Assembly (NCBI GenBank): GCA_900316315.1
Contig: ONCK01000011.1
Location: 1-64,000 of the forward strand
Direction of reading: 5' to 3'
DNA: 64,000 bases
From: an uncultured Prevotellaceae bacterium
GTDB lineage: Bacteria > Bacteroidota > Bacteroidia > Bacteroidales > Bacteroidaceae
The first letter of the stretch is position 1. Each line of letters starts with the position of its first letter. A program made the translations under genes and the position numbers. Under the pieces are notes generated by a model. It worked only from the letters and a program-made list of their open reading frames with translations. It was not told where the DNA came from and searched no databases. Positions 34,174 to 42,790 of the stretch are shown piece after piece.

Positions 34174-34275
34174 TGTCTTAGGGTATTCTGTATAATATGG
34201 AGGGATAATAAGATATGTAATACATACCACGATGACTGCCTTCTGACAGCCATCTGGCTAAAACATATCTTAGTA

Positions 34276-34659
34276 TCAAATCCGCAGAATACTGAGCAGA
34301 TTCAGTCTCATCCGGGGTGGATGCATATGAATCCCTTGCTGCGACCTGCTCTCCCGTGGTGGGCAAATGGCGAAGTCCGGACGGGGCAGACAGGCGAGCA
34401 TGAAGGCGGGAAGGAGAAGCACCGCGGGGAGTTGCAGGGCCTGTGTCGAAGCCGTGACGGTGGGGGCGAGACGCAGGGAAGTGACGGTCATACACGGCTT
34501 TTGACTGCCGCATGCGTCCTTGGCTGCAGCAGGAGCAGACAAATCCAGCATCTGGACCCGGTGGGTGTGGCTGCAGGTGGTCAGCGTAATGCCTGTCCCT
34601 GAGAAACATAGTACCAGGGAGATGAGCGCATAGGTCAGAAGTCGGTGTATCCAAACCAT
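34276..34659 (-). CDS. Small exported Cys/His protein, possible HYC_CC_PP-type partner
   Basis: A 127-residue protein when begun at ATG 34659 (MVWIHRLLTYALISLVLCFSGTG); ten more residues precede in frame. The N-terminal hydrophobic segment is a signal or anchor. It is followed by CSHTH, then CGSQKPC, and the chain ends PPRMRLNLLSILRI. The spacing of Cys/His motifs and the terminal Pro-Pro then aliphatic end resemble the small HYC_CC_PP proteins found before TonB receptors in the Bacteroidota, but the match is loose. It would lie in the periplasm or inner membrane and act with the TonB receptor 102 bases downstream. A real gene is likely; family assignment is uncertain. Confidence 0.5.
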   Translation of the reverse strand: MVWIHRLLTYALISLVLCFSGTGITLTTCSHTHRVQMLDLSAPAAAKDACGSQKPCMTVTSLRLAPTVTASTQALQLPAVLLLPAFMLACLPRPDFAICPPRESRSQQGIHMHPPRMRLNLLSILRI

Positions 34660-35040
34660 CTTGCTGCAAAGATACGACAAATCTCCCATTCGCGCCCCTT
34701 CTCTTGGGTAAAAGATAGTGGAAGTGCGAAGCTGCCCCCAAAAAACTGGGTGCTGTCTCCTCGGTCCGGAGGGGCTTCTGTAGTCGTCAGGAAAGGTCCT
34801 GCAAGCTCGCTTTTGCGCCTTCTCTTGGCCCTTTGCGGTTCGTTCGATAAAGAAGAATGTCTTGGGCTGAATGGGTTTATGCTGCCGCAGTCGAAAGGCC
34901 TTGCTAGCTAGCTTTAGCGCCCTTCTCTCGTCCCTTCACTTAGTCCCGAAACGGGTGAGGCTTTGCTCTGATCATGCGCCCAGTGGCGCGCTTGGAGACA
35001 GACGACGTGGCCGATGAATGATAAAAACTGAAACTTTCGC
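34660..35040. other. Gap between divergent genes, 34660-35040
   Basis: This stretch of about 380 bases lies between the Cys/His gene (minus) and the psd promoter (plus). Small frames at 34645-34911 and 34914-35168 have no motifs. No RNA gene seen. Confidence 0.4.
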
Positions 35041-35071
35041 TTGGCAATATTACAACTTTGTACTACCTTTG
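35041..35071 (+). promoter_or_regulatory. Promoter of psd-pssA-DUF4834-pyrH
   Basis: TTG at 35041-35043, spacer 20, TACCTTTG at 35064-35071. Transcription would start near 35078, so the coding region must begin after that. Confidence 0.6.
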
Positions 35072-35217
35072 CGCTCACATAATCGATTTTTTGGGGGCAT
35101 TCCGTCGCTTCCCGTCTACTTATTATCCATAAAAAGACACACGCCATCAAACGCATAAGGAAATTCAATAAGATCAGGCTCCATCACGAGGGGACGCGTA
35201 CGCTGCTCATCAGTGGT

Positions 35218-35862
35218 GTGTTTTTGCTCCTGGTCAATGCTGGACTTTACTACTTGGCAGGCAAGTGCGTCGTGACATTCATCGTCCTGGCGCTGAGCCT
35301 CACCGTCTACGCGATACTGGTCAATTTCTTCCGCTGTCCCATCCGCTATTTCAATGGCGACACAGAGGGTATCGTCGTGGCCCCGGCCGACGGCAAGGTG
35401 GTCGTCTGTGAGACGGTGGACGAGAATGAGTACTTCGGCGAGAAGCGCATCATGATCTCCATCTTCATGTCACTGCTCAATGTCCACGCCAACTGGTTCC
35501 CCGTCGACGGGTATGTCAAGTCCGTCCGCCATCAGGACGGCAACTTCCACCGCGCCTTCTTGCCCAAGGCGAGTCTGGAGAATGAGCGGTCGGCGGTCAT
35601 CATCCGTACCCCCAAGGACGGAGACATCCTCGTGCGCCAAGTCGCCGGCGCCATGGCCCGCCGCATCGTGAGCTATGCCCGCGAAGACGAGGACTGCTAT
35701 ATCGACGAGCACCTCGGTTTTATCAAGTTCGGTTCCCGCGTAGACCTCTATCTGCCTCTGGGAAGCGAAGTACTGGTCAAATTGGGGCAAAAGACGGTGG
35801 GCGACAATACCGTCATTGCCAAGTTACCCTCTTCCTGCCACGATGTCAAGTCTGATCACTAA
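35218..35862 (+). CDS. psd: Phosphatidylserine decarboxylase (short archaeal-type form)
   Basis: It makes phosphatidylethanolamine from phosphatidylserine at the inner membrane. The 214 residues shown begin at GTG 35218; membrane segments lie at about 1-35, NFFRCPIR follows, then [27 protein letters not shown] and the self-cleaving [12 protein letters not shown], where the Ser becomes the pyruvoyl group. The frame stays open upstream to 35083 and encodes [20 protein letters not shown]. That stretch matches the usual N terminus of Bacteroidota PSD (KKLRIHREGT), yet no ATG, GTG or TTG is available there. A start at ATC 35146 or ATA 35155 would restore the normal length. The 3' end overlaps pssA by 20 bases. 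Confidence 0.92.
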   Translation: MFLLLVNAGLYYLAGKCVVTFIVLALSLTVYAILVNFFRCPIRYFNGDTEGIVVAPADGKVVVCETVDENEYFGEKRIMISIFMSLLNVHANWFPVDGYVKSVRHQDGNFHRAFLPKASLENERSAVIIRTPKDGDILVRQVAGAMARRIVSYAREDEDCYIDEHLGFIKFGSRVDLYLPLGSEVLVKLGQKTVGDNTVIAKLPSSCHDVKSDH

Positions 35863-36556
35863 GCATATCCCCAATACTCTGACCCTCTGCAATCTGCTCA
35901 GCGGCGCAGCCGCCACAGTCTATGCGTTGGAGGGTGATTTTGTGATGGCCCTGACGATGATTATCATCGGAGCCGTCTTTGACTTCTTTGACGGTTTCAG
36001 TGCTCGCATGCTTGGGGTGTCGACAGGTATCGGCAAGGAGCTCGACTCGTTGGCCGATGACATCACCTTTGGCCTGGCACCTGCTGCCGTTGTCTTTACC
36101 CTGCTGCAGTCCTTTGTGCAGCTGGCCGACGCTCCTTGGACTTGGGTGCCGTGGATGGGCTTCTTGATTGCTGCCTTCTCGGCCCGCCGCCTCGCCGTCT
36201 TCAATCTCGATACGCGTCAGACGGGCTCCTTCATCGGCCTCGCGACACCGGCCAATGCCCTCTTCTGGGGCGCCTTCGCCATCAGCATGAAGGCCTGGCT
36301 ACTGGCCAATGGCATTGGCCTCTATCTCGTACTGGTCCTCATTGTGCTCTCCTGCTGGCTGATGAATGCCGAGCTGCCGATGTTTGCCCTCAAGTTCAAG
36401 TCCTTCGCCTGGAGGCCCAACGCCGTGAGATACCTCTTCCTGCTGTCCAGCCTGCTCATTATCCTGGGCTTTCTCCTGTTGGTTCACAGCATCGCCGGCG
36501 TGTGGATCGCCATACTCTGGTACATCGTGCTTTCCGTCGCCTTCGGAGCGCAATAG
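35843..36556 (+). CDS. pssA: CDP-diacylglycerol-serine O-phosphatidyltransferase
   Basis: A 237-residue inner-membrane enzyme that joins serine to CDP-diacylglycerol, supplying the substrate of Psd. The CDP-alcohol phosphatidyltransferase motif D-x2-D-G-x2-A-R-x8-G-x3-D-x3-D is complete: [28 protein letters not shown]. The N terminus [14 protein letters not shown] is typical of bacterial PssA. The start is ATG 35843, which overlaps the end of psd by 20 bases and implies translational coupling. About seven to eight membrane segments are present. Confidence 0.95.
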   Translation: MSSLITKHIPNTLTLCNLLSGAAATVYALEGDFVMALTMIIIGAVFDFFDGFSARMLGVSTGIGKELDSLADDITFGLAPAAVVFTLLQSFVQLADAPWTWVPWMGFLIAAFSARRLAVFNLDTRQTGSFIGLATPANALFWGAFAISMKAWLLANGIGLYLVLVLIVLSCWLMNAELPMFALKFKSFAWRPNAVRYLFLLSSLLIILGFLLLVHSIAGVWIAILWYIVLSVAFGAQ

Positions 36557-36640
36557 GAGTCCCCCTAGACGACGACGGGCTGCCTTGACGGGCATAGTCG
36601 CAGACCTACCTTAATACCATTATAGACAATATTTCGACAA

Positions 36641-36889
36641 ATGAGCCTCATACTATACCTGATTATCCTGTACCTCCTGTACTTGATTTACAAAAATCGG
36701 AGCCAGATCTTCGGCTCGCTCTTCAGTGCTCATCGCGATACGCCGCGCCGCTCTGATGAGGCGCGTCCCCGCTCCGACCGCCGCAACACGACCTCGACAG
36801 GCGAGGACATCATCAACGGCAGCGAACAGGAGTACGTGGACTTTGAGGAAGTCAAGGACGACAAGAATGGCCAGCAGAAGCAACAATAG
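36641..36889 (+). CDS. DUF4834 small membrane protein
   Basis: An 82-residue protein with one N-terminal membrane segment (LILYLIILYLLYLIY), a short basic linker with Arg-rich RRSDEARPRSDRRN, and an acidic end GSEQEYVDFEEVKDD. This is the DUF4834 pattern, and its place immediately after psd-pssA is also typical of Bacteroidales. Function unknown; it may be linked to phospholipid synthesis. The preceding 84-base gap contains a partial core of repeat family 1 (CCCGTCAAGGCA, minus strand, about 36583-36594). Confidence 0.8.
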   Translation: MSLILYLIILYLLYLIYKNRSQIFGSLFSAHRDTPRRSDEARPRSDRRNTTSTGEDIINGSEQEYVDFEEVKDDKNGQQKQQ

Positions 36890-36922
36890 CATTTTCCCAA
36901 GAAACTATCTATCTATTTGACT

Positions 36923-37633
36923 ATGAATAAGTTTAATCGTATATTGCTCAAGCTCAGCGGCGAGAGCTTGATGGGCGAGCAGGGGTATGGCATCGACGTC
37001 AACCGGCTCCACGACTATGCCGTCCAGATTAAGGAAGCCCACGATACCGGCGTACAGATTGCTATCGTCATCGGTGGAGGCAACATTTTCCGCGGGCTCA
37101 GCGGCGTCGGCAAGGGCTTTGACCGCGTTAAGGGAGACCAGATGGGCATGTGCGCCACAGTGATTAATAGCCTCGCCCTCTCCAGCGCTCTCGGAGCCCT
37201 CGGCGTCAAGGCCCACGTGCTCACGGCCATCCGCATGGAGCCCATCGGCGAGTTTTACAATAAGTGGCGCGCCATCCAGTACCTTAACCAGGGCGACGTT
37301 GTCATCTGCGCCTGTGGCACGGGCAGCCCTTATTTTACGACGGACACCGGTTCGTCCCTGCGCGGCATCGAGATCGAGGCCGACGTGATGCTTAAGGGTA
37401 CACGCGTCGACGGCATCTACACCGCCGATCCGGAGAAGGACCCCAGCGCCCGCAAGTTTGACGACATCTCCTATGACGAGATTTACCGCAGAGGACTCAA
37501 GGTGATGGACCTCACCGCTACCGCGATGTGCAAGGAGAATGGCCTGCCTATCTATGTCTTCAATATGGATAAATACGGCAACCTCGCCCGCGTCCTCCGA
37601 GGAGAACCCATCGGCACTTACGTACATAGGTAG
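36923..37633 (+). CDS. pyrH: UMP kinase
   Basis: A 236-residue amino acid kinase-fold enzyme that phosphorylates UMP to UDP. NRILLKLSGESLMG is the phosphate-binding start, IVIGGGNIFRG and ATVINSLALSSALG the nucleoside site, and TDTGSSLRGIEIEADVMLKGT the C-terminal ATP site. The start is ATG 36923; an upstream TTG in frame adds two residues. It follows DUF4834 by 33 bases and ends the psd run. Length is normal for bacterial PyrH. Confidence 0.97.
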   Translation: MNKFNRILLKLSGESLMGEQGYGIDVNRLHDYAVQIKEAHDTGVQIAIVIGGGNIFRGLSGVGKGFDRVKGDQMGMCATVINSLALSSALGALGVKAHVLTAIRMEPIGEFYNKWRAIQYLNQGDVVICACGTGSPYFTTDTGSSLRGIEIEADVMLKGTRVDGIYTADPEKDPSARKFDDISYDEIYRRGLKVMDLTATAMCKENGLPIYVFNMDKYGNLARVLRGEPIGTYVHR

Positions 37634-37690
37634 GAAGCCTAAGGGCTGGTGTCCTAAGGCCGCTCATGAATTCGCCTTCCGGCTTGCTGT

Positions 37691-37740
37691 CCTGTCAAGG
37701 CGTGATATGTGGAGCCTTAGGCTCCCGCGCGGCCTTAGGC
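37691..37740 (+). repeat. Dispersed palindromic repeat, family 1, copy b
   Basis: It begins with CCTGTCAAGGCGTGATATGT and is followed by the perfect 15-base palindrome GGAGCCTTAGGCTCC (37711-37725) and GCGGCCTTAGGC. More CCTAAGG fragments lie just upstream (37636-37662). This is the best-preserved copy. Confidence 0.65.
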
Positions 37741-37827
37741 TATTTGCAAAACAAGAGCAATTGCGCCCAAATTTTCGGTAGTGAGGTAGAGGAGAATGCC
37801 CACATCTTATTCGTTGGCTCCCAGCCC

Positions 37828-37862
37828 CCTCGGCAGGGCGAACATACGTGTGGCCTTAGCTC
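37828..37862 (+). repeat. Dispersed palindromic repeat, family 1, copy e
   Basis: CGGCAGGGCGAACATACG then TGTGGCCTTAGCTC, a diverged copy in the same order as copy a and on the same strand as copy b, 90 bases from it. Confidence 0.45.
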
Positions 37863-38243
37863 GTCTGCGCGTATCACGCCCGGACAGTGCAGGAAACGAA
37901 TGGCTGCGCAGATTATCTTCTTTATGCGGCATTTTTATTTCAACTATCCAAATGCCTCAATAGGTTAAATCTATATATTTCAGCCCAGGTGTGCTGATAA
38001 TCATGTCCTTATTTATGAGAAAATATAATAAACCTATGCCACCGATTTCCAGCAAGTTTGTATCTTTGTCAACAGAAATTATTGTTATTTGAGGAAGTAA
38101 AACGAAAAATGCATCCCCTCGGGTCTTTTGGCAGCGGCGTAATAGACGAAAAAGGCGCCCATGTGTTAGGTAGAGTGAAATCTGCCTGTCATGCAAGTAT
38201 AGTGTCATAAATTATTTTTAGTTATGGGTACTTTTGGATTGTT

Positions 38244-38411
38244 ATGGCTTTTATTGGCTGCATTGTTTTCAATCTCTGGTGGTGCGTTTATTTCATCTGT
38301 GTGGTGATAGGCATCCTCATTCAGATCGTAAATGGGTGCTACTGGGTAGTCAGGGAGATCAAACCGTATTATCAAAAGAGGAAATCAGACGAACAGAACA
38401 ATGACGAATAA
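38244..38411 (+). CDS. Small membrane protein, 55 residues
   Basis: An open frame from ATG 38244 to TAA 38409-38411. The protein is almost entirely hydrophobic and aromatic for its first 35 residues (FNLWWCVYFICVVIGILIQIVNGCYWV) and ends in a charged tail, REIKPYYQKRKSDEQNNDE. This is the layout of a single-pass or hairpin membrane protein with a cytoplasmic tail. The AT-rich codon use fits the neighbouring pseudogene rather than the core genes. It resembles no family I can name and could be a toxin-like or regulatory small protein. Another ATG at 38224 leads only to a short overlapping frame. Confidence 0.45.
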   Translation: MAFIGCIVFNLWWCVYFICVVIGILIQIVNGCYWVVREIKPYYQKRKSDEQNNDE

Positions 38412-38445
38412 GAAGGGGAGATTATTATCTCTAAAATATAGGGAA

Positions 38446-38904
38446 ATGAGACGTTTTAGATTGATGCTACTTAATGCTACTTAGTTTGGTATTGGCTTTT
38501 TCATTCGTTGCTCCTATTCACGCACGGTCAGTCAGTTATGGGAACAAGCTGCTTGATATGGATGGTTACAGTGCGGAGCTAACCATCAACAATATACTAC
38601 CTGCGGGTTAGTCGTACAAATAACCTCTGAAAAGGCCCAATTCACTAAAGAACCATTCATAATGATAAGAATCTTCAATAATGATGTTATTAGGTTTGCA
38701 GATGATAATATAATGACGGATAACAATGTGTATGGAATCCCTGCTGGCAGTACCGTTATAATGGGATCGGAAAAAGTATCAACAGCTACTTTCTCATTAT
38801 CCCAAGAGGACGTCGAGAAAATTAAAGACGGCGTTTCCAAAATTTGCTTTTCCGTATTTCCAGCTACCTTCCAAGACAAAGTATTCAAGAAAGGTAAGGT
38901 ATGA
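38446..38904 (+). pseudogene. Broken gene for a small secreted protein
   Basis: From ATG 38446 the frame reads MRRFRLMLL and then stops at 38482-38484. The sequence ATGCTACTTA occurs twice in tandem (38464-38473 and 38474-38483); removing one copy joins MRRFRLMLL to SLVLAFSFVAPIHA, a normal signal peptide, followed by SVSYGNKLLDMDGYSAELTINN. That frame stops at 38609. The next frame then continues VVQITSEKAQFTKEP and runs to TGA 38902-38904 (from ATG 38662, 80 residues: MIRIFNNDVIRFADDNIM...). So an original protein of about 140 residues appears broken twice, once by the 10-bp duplication and once near 38600. The family is not recognised. The 3' part might still be translated alone. Confidence 0.5.
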
Positions 38905-39227
38905 AAGAATCTTTATGTAAGCACAAAACAGAAAGAAGATAGTTTTTAGAGGTCAAGATTGTAATATATTTGGCCGATGAGAAGGGGTTGTAGGTGCAGG
39001 ATAGTCCGCCATCAGAATGTGGAGGGGTAGCAATCCTCTTTTACGAGACGTCCTTATAATAGCAAATAAATCTATGTAAAAACCATTTTCTAAAGAATTT
39101 TTGCTAACTTTGTTTGACCACGTTGGGGCTCCATTTGACATCTCTCTCAGCGCTATGGGAGGTGGAAAAATTCCCGGCCGTATGGGCCGCTTAGACTCGA
39201 TGTGAGGCCAAAAATGGTGGTGGAAAG
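38905..39227. other. 323-base AT-rich gap with the probable promoter of the helicase gene
   Basis: No gene. TAACTTTG at 39105-39112 fits a -7 box about 115 bases before the ATG at 39228, but no good -33 is seen. Confidence 0.4.
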
Positions 39228-41390
39228 ATGACTACATTGGACAAGGAAGAATACGTGAGACGCCATCCTCGGTGCATGTACGAATCGTCGCTGAGCACCT
39301 TCATGCGCCTTAGCCAGGGGGACATCTTGAGGAATGTCGTCATCTCGTATCATGGCGTGGTACAGGACACGCAAAACGAGGCTTGGGACGAGGAAATTGC
39401 TATACTCAAGGAGGCCTTGGCCCCTTGGCAGACGGAGCATGCTCATATTGTCTTGGAGTACGACATTCCGCGTCTGGGGAAGCGTATCGACGTGGTGCTG
39501 CTCTTGCGCGGATTGATCTTTTGCCTCGAGTTTAAGATCAACAAGCGGGAGGCGATGCAGCAAGATGTGGAGCAGGTGATGGACTATGCGCTGGACTTGA
39601 CCAATTTTCACGAGCTGAGCCAGGGTCATAAGATCGTGCCGATACTAGTGCCCACGGAGGTGAAGGACTATAGCACGAGGCTCTTGCCTCTAGAATACAG
39701 CGAGCTCATCTACAACCCGCTTATCACGGGCAAAGCCCATCTGAAGGAGACAATCCAGCGGGTACTGGACAAGGAACAGGCACAGGAAGTGGCACCTGAG
39801 GTGGACTTGAGCCGATGGATCATCAGCCCCTACAAGCCGACACCGACGATCGTGGAGGCGGCTCGACGCCTGTATGAGCACCACACGGTGGAGGATATCA
39901 CGCGCCACGAGGCGGACAAGGTGTCAACGGATGCTACGACCAACTATATCCTCAAGGTGATCGAGGAGAGCAAGGTGTACGGCCAGAAGAGCATCTGCTT
40001 CGTCACCGGCGTGCCAGGAGCTGGAAAAACGCTTGTGGGCCTCGATGTGGCGGTTAAACAGACGTATAAGGACGGTGAACAGGCTAACGAGGAGGAGGGA
40101 GCTGTCTACCTCTCGGGCAACGGTCCGCTGGTGGCGGTGCTGACGGAGGCACTGGCACGGGATAACTGGGCAAAGTGCCGGATGAGAGGAGAGAAGAAGA
40201 ATATCTCTGACTCGCGGCGTGAGGTGGGGAAATTTATCCAGATTATTCACCGCTACCGCGACAATATGCTGGCGAAGGTGAAAAACCCGATAGAGAACGG
40301 TGTGCTCGAGATTGACCCTCATCGGGCCATCCGGCAGCGCAATGCGGGCTATGGCGAGGTGGAGCATGTGGCGATCTTTGATGAAGCACAGCGCACGTGG
40401 ACGCATGAGCATCTCGCGCAGTGGCTGAAGACGGGCGGTAGCTACGGCAATAAGACGAGAATAGCAAACTTCCCGATGTCGGAGGCGGAGTTTCTCATCT
40501 GGTCTCTTGATCAGCGCGAGGACTGGGCGGTGATTATCTGCCTCGTGGGCGGAGGTCAGGAGATCAACACGGGCGAGGCGGGCATCTCGGAGTGGATCAG
40601 GGCGCTCAACGAGAGCTTCACCCATTGGCACGTGTATATCTCCCCAAAATTGACGGCGCCGGAATATGCGGAGGGCAAAGTCTCTCAGATGCTTCAAGAC
40701 CGCCAAAACGTGGTCTACAGTGACTGCCTCCATCTGGCGGTGAACCTCAGATCGTTTAGAGCTGAGAGCTTGTCGGCTTTTGTGCATCATGTATTGGCGA
40801 TAGAACGAGACGAGGCTAGGCAACTCTATGCCCAGATCAAGAGGCAGGGCTATCCGGTGCTGCTGACCCGTGATATTGCTGCGGCGAGACGATGGCTGCG
40901 GCAACACTCTGTGGGCTCACAGCGCACGGGAATCATCGCTTCGTCGGCGGCGGCACGCCTGAGGCCGCTGGCTGTGGATATCCGCGTGTCGCCAGATGCG
41001 GTACACTGGTTTCTGGAGGATAAGGACGATACGCGCTCGTCGTGCTACCTGGAGGATGTGGCAACAGAGTTTGATGTGCAGGGGCTGGAGCTGGACTACG
41101 TTTGTCTGATGTGGGACGCTGACTTCCGCTACGAGGGTGGCCACTGGAGTTACTACCGATTTAATGGATCGACGAAATGGAACCCGGTGAAGGTTGAGGA
41201 ACGTAAGAAGTATATGCTCAACGCTTATCGCGTGCTCCTCACCCGAGCTCGCCAGGGGATGGTGATCTGCGTGCCAGAGGGCAACGGACGTCTCACCGCT
41301 GAACACTTCCCCGAGGATGCGACCCGCTTACCTCAATTTTATGACGGCACCTATGACTACCTGAAGTCCTTGGGGATGGATGATCTCTAG
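39228..41390 (+). CDS. PD-(D/E)XK nuclease-DUF2075 (Schlafen-like) helicase fusion
   Basis: A 720-residue protein. The N-terminal region (about 50-165) has a restriction-nuclease-like core: RIDVVLLL gives Asp88, then LEFKINK supplies Glu101 and Lys103 of a D-x12-ExK motif, followed by a helix with two Gln (QQDVEQVMDYALDL). Residues 250-700 are a DUF2075/Schlafen-group-3 type ATPase: Walker A GVPGAGKT (261-268), Walker B IFDEAQR (383-389), a VQGLELDYV motif and the late NAYRVLLTRARQG motif of SF1 helicases. No signal peptide; cytoplasmic. Proteins of this type often lie in defence islands; here it stands alone between a broken AT-rich gene and a dead IS3 element. Defence function is inference. 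Codon use is close to that of the core genome. Confidence 0.85.
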   Translation: MTTLDKEEYVRRHPRCMYESSLSTFMRLSQGDILRNVVISYHGVVQDTQNEAWDEEIAILKEALAPWQTEHAHIVLEYDIPRLGKRIDVVLLLRGLIFCLEFKINKREAMQQDVEQVMDYALDLTNFHELSQGHKIVPILVPTEVKDYSTRLLPLEYSELIYNPLITGKAHLKETIQRVLDKEQAQEVAPEVDLSRWIISPYKPTPTIVEAARRLYEHHTVEDITRHEADKVSTDATTNYILKVIEESKVYGQKSICFVTGVPGAGKTLVGLDVAVKQTYKDGEQANEEEGAVYLSGNGPLVAVLTEALARDNWAKCRMRGEKKNISDSRREVGKFIQIIHRYRDNMLAKVKNPIENGVLEIDPHRAIRQRNAGYGEVEHVAIFDEAQRTWTHEHLAQWLKTGGSYGNKTRIANFPMSEAEFLIWSLDQREDWAVIICLVGGGQEINTGEAGISEWIRALNESFTHWHVYISPKLTAPEYAEGKVSQMLQDRQNVVYSDCLHLAVNLRSFRAESLSAFVHHVLAIERDEARQLYAQIKRQGYPVLLTRDIAAARRWLRQHSVGSQRTGIIASSAAARLRPLAVDIRVSPDAVHWFLEDKDDTRSSCYLEDVATEFDVQGLELDYVCLMWDADFRYEGGHWSYYRFNGSTKWNPVKVEERKKYMLNAYRVLLTRARQGMVICVPEGNGRLTAEHFPEDATRLPQFYDGTYDYLKSLGMDDL

Positions 41391-41455
41391 CGGCCTAAGG
41401 GCAGCCAAGGGCTGTGGGAGCCTAAGGCTCCGCGTAATTTTGCCCTGACGGGGCG
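41391..41455 (-). repeat. Dispersed palindromic repeat, family 1, copy c
   Basis: On the minus strand: CCCCGTCAGGGCAAAATTAC, then GCGGAGCCTTAGGCTCC (palindrome), then CAGCCCTTGGCTG and CCCTTAGGCCGC. It starts at the base after the stop codon of the helicase gene and might serve as its terminator on the plus strand. Confidence 0.6.
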
Positions 41456-41790
41456 GTTAACGGAAATAATAGCGTTAAGAGAATGGTGGCGCACTTGAGA
41501 CATCTGTGCCTTATCCTCGATAGCTCCGCGCCTAGTGGCTATTTCCATTTTGGAAACAACCACCTCTTTCTGCATCTCTCTTTCTTCAAAAAATGTTTGC
41601 TGATAGCTGGATTTTCTATGCCAAATAGCTGCGCTAGGACCTTTTTGGGGTAAGCTAGAGACTATTTTGGGGCTGGAAATGGGGCGCTTTGTCCTTTCCT
41701 GATTTTGGTTGACTCGGGTTTATAGATTAGAACTGGTTTAAGTTGAGTTTTTGTTGCTGTCTATAAGATTTGTTTACCATCCGAGTTTTA

Positions 41791-42790
41791 TCACTGTCTG
41801 GGGTTGATAGGAGGCCGTAGGCCGGAAGGAGACCCCAGACAGTGATCCAAAGGTAAAGATTTTTCAGTGATATCCAAGTTATCCCTGTTTTTTATTGCAT
41901 TCATCCGGTAGCTGGTCCATCTCATATTCTTATCACCGACAGCGTCAACCATATCTTCCGGCACAGACATCCCGATGCTCATATGCGGCCTTCCGTTATT
42001 GTAGAAGTCAACGGCTACCGCCGCAATGGCGTCGCTGATGTTTGTGAATACTTTATCCTTAAGCAGCTCGTTCTTCATTGTATTGTTGATTATCTCGCCC
42101 TGGGCATCTTTAGGATTGCCAGATTCTGTCATGCTGACTCGCATGTCATGATCTCTTAAGATGTTTACATATTCTCGGCTTGCATACAGGCCGCCTCGGT
42201 CCGAGTGAAGGATGAGATTTACTTCTTTGCCATCTATGCGTTTCAGAGCTATCTTTAGCGCTCTTCCATTGGATATGTGGTGTCAAGCGTTGGCCCAACA
42301 CTCCAACCTACGATTTCTTCGGTGTAGGCGTCCAAGACCAAAGACAAGTGACAGAAGTGGTAATGAGACGTCTCTTCCATGATCACCATGTATGTGAGTC
42401 GCTTACCCACAACTGATTCGCCCCGTCAGGCACAATGTCTTTGATCAGGTCCGGAATGTGGGAAGGCCATGTGCTGAGTCCGTCGTTCTGGGCTTGCGGA
42501 TTCGCAGTCTGACTTTCAGATTGTTCTCATCGATTATCCGGCAGAAGCGGTTCCGCCCGATCGGATAGTCGCATCCAAACTCAGTCTTGTACATAAGCCA
42601 GCGTTTGCCCCGCCTATACTAGGATTAAGCCTGCGGATGTCTTTGACGTACTGTCGCGAACTCCTCTCTGGCTGCTTTAGCGAGTGCCGTGTCTTCGTTG
42701 TACCGATAGTATGCCTGCTTGTTTACACCAAACAGCTCGCAAAGGAACAGGGTGCAATAGCGTCCTCGCTCCTTTGCGTGCAGGTTCTAT
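41791..42790 (-). pseudogene. IS3-family transposase OrfB (DDE integrase), degraded
   Basis: Reading the minus strand from about 42790 gives, across several frames, LCELFGVNKQAYYRYNED, then GRNRFCRIIDENNLKVRLR, RKPRTTDS, VLDAYTEEIVGWSVGPTLDTT, then IALKRIDGKEVNLILHSDRGGLYASREYV, and finally RVSMTESGNPKDAQGEIINNTMKNELL. These are the HTH_21 and rve integrase blocks of IS3 OrfB, with the HSDRG aspartate and the Glu region of the DDE triad. At least four frameshifts or stops interrupt the gene (after HPQA, in the KRWLMY region, in the THGLPT region and near 42280). Only the last 117 residues (41791-42144) remain as one open frame. It cannot give active transposase. Confidence 0.8.

Larger units (their letters stand above)
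37634..38243. other. Repeat-rich non-coding start of an accessory island
   Basis: About 610 bases with no credible gene. It holds family 1 repeat copies b and e. The last 250 bases become AT-rich. A minus-strand frame (37957-38208, 83 residues) and a 33-codon plus frame (38109-38210) have no features I can support. Confidence 0.5.

Noticed and set aside
37957-38208. 83-codon minus frame in the island
   Set aside because: No signal, motif or promoter; it crosses AT-rich non-coding DNA.
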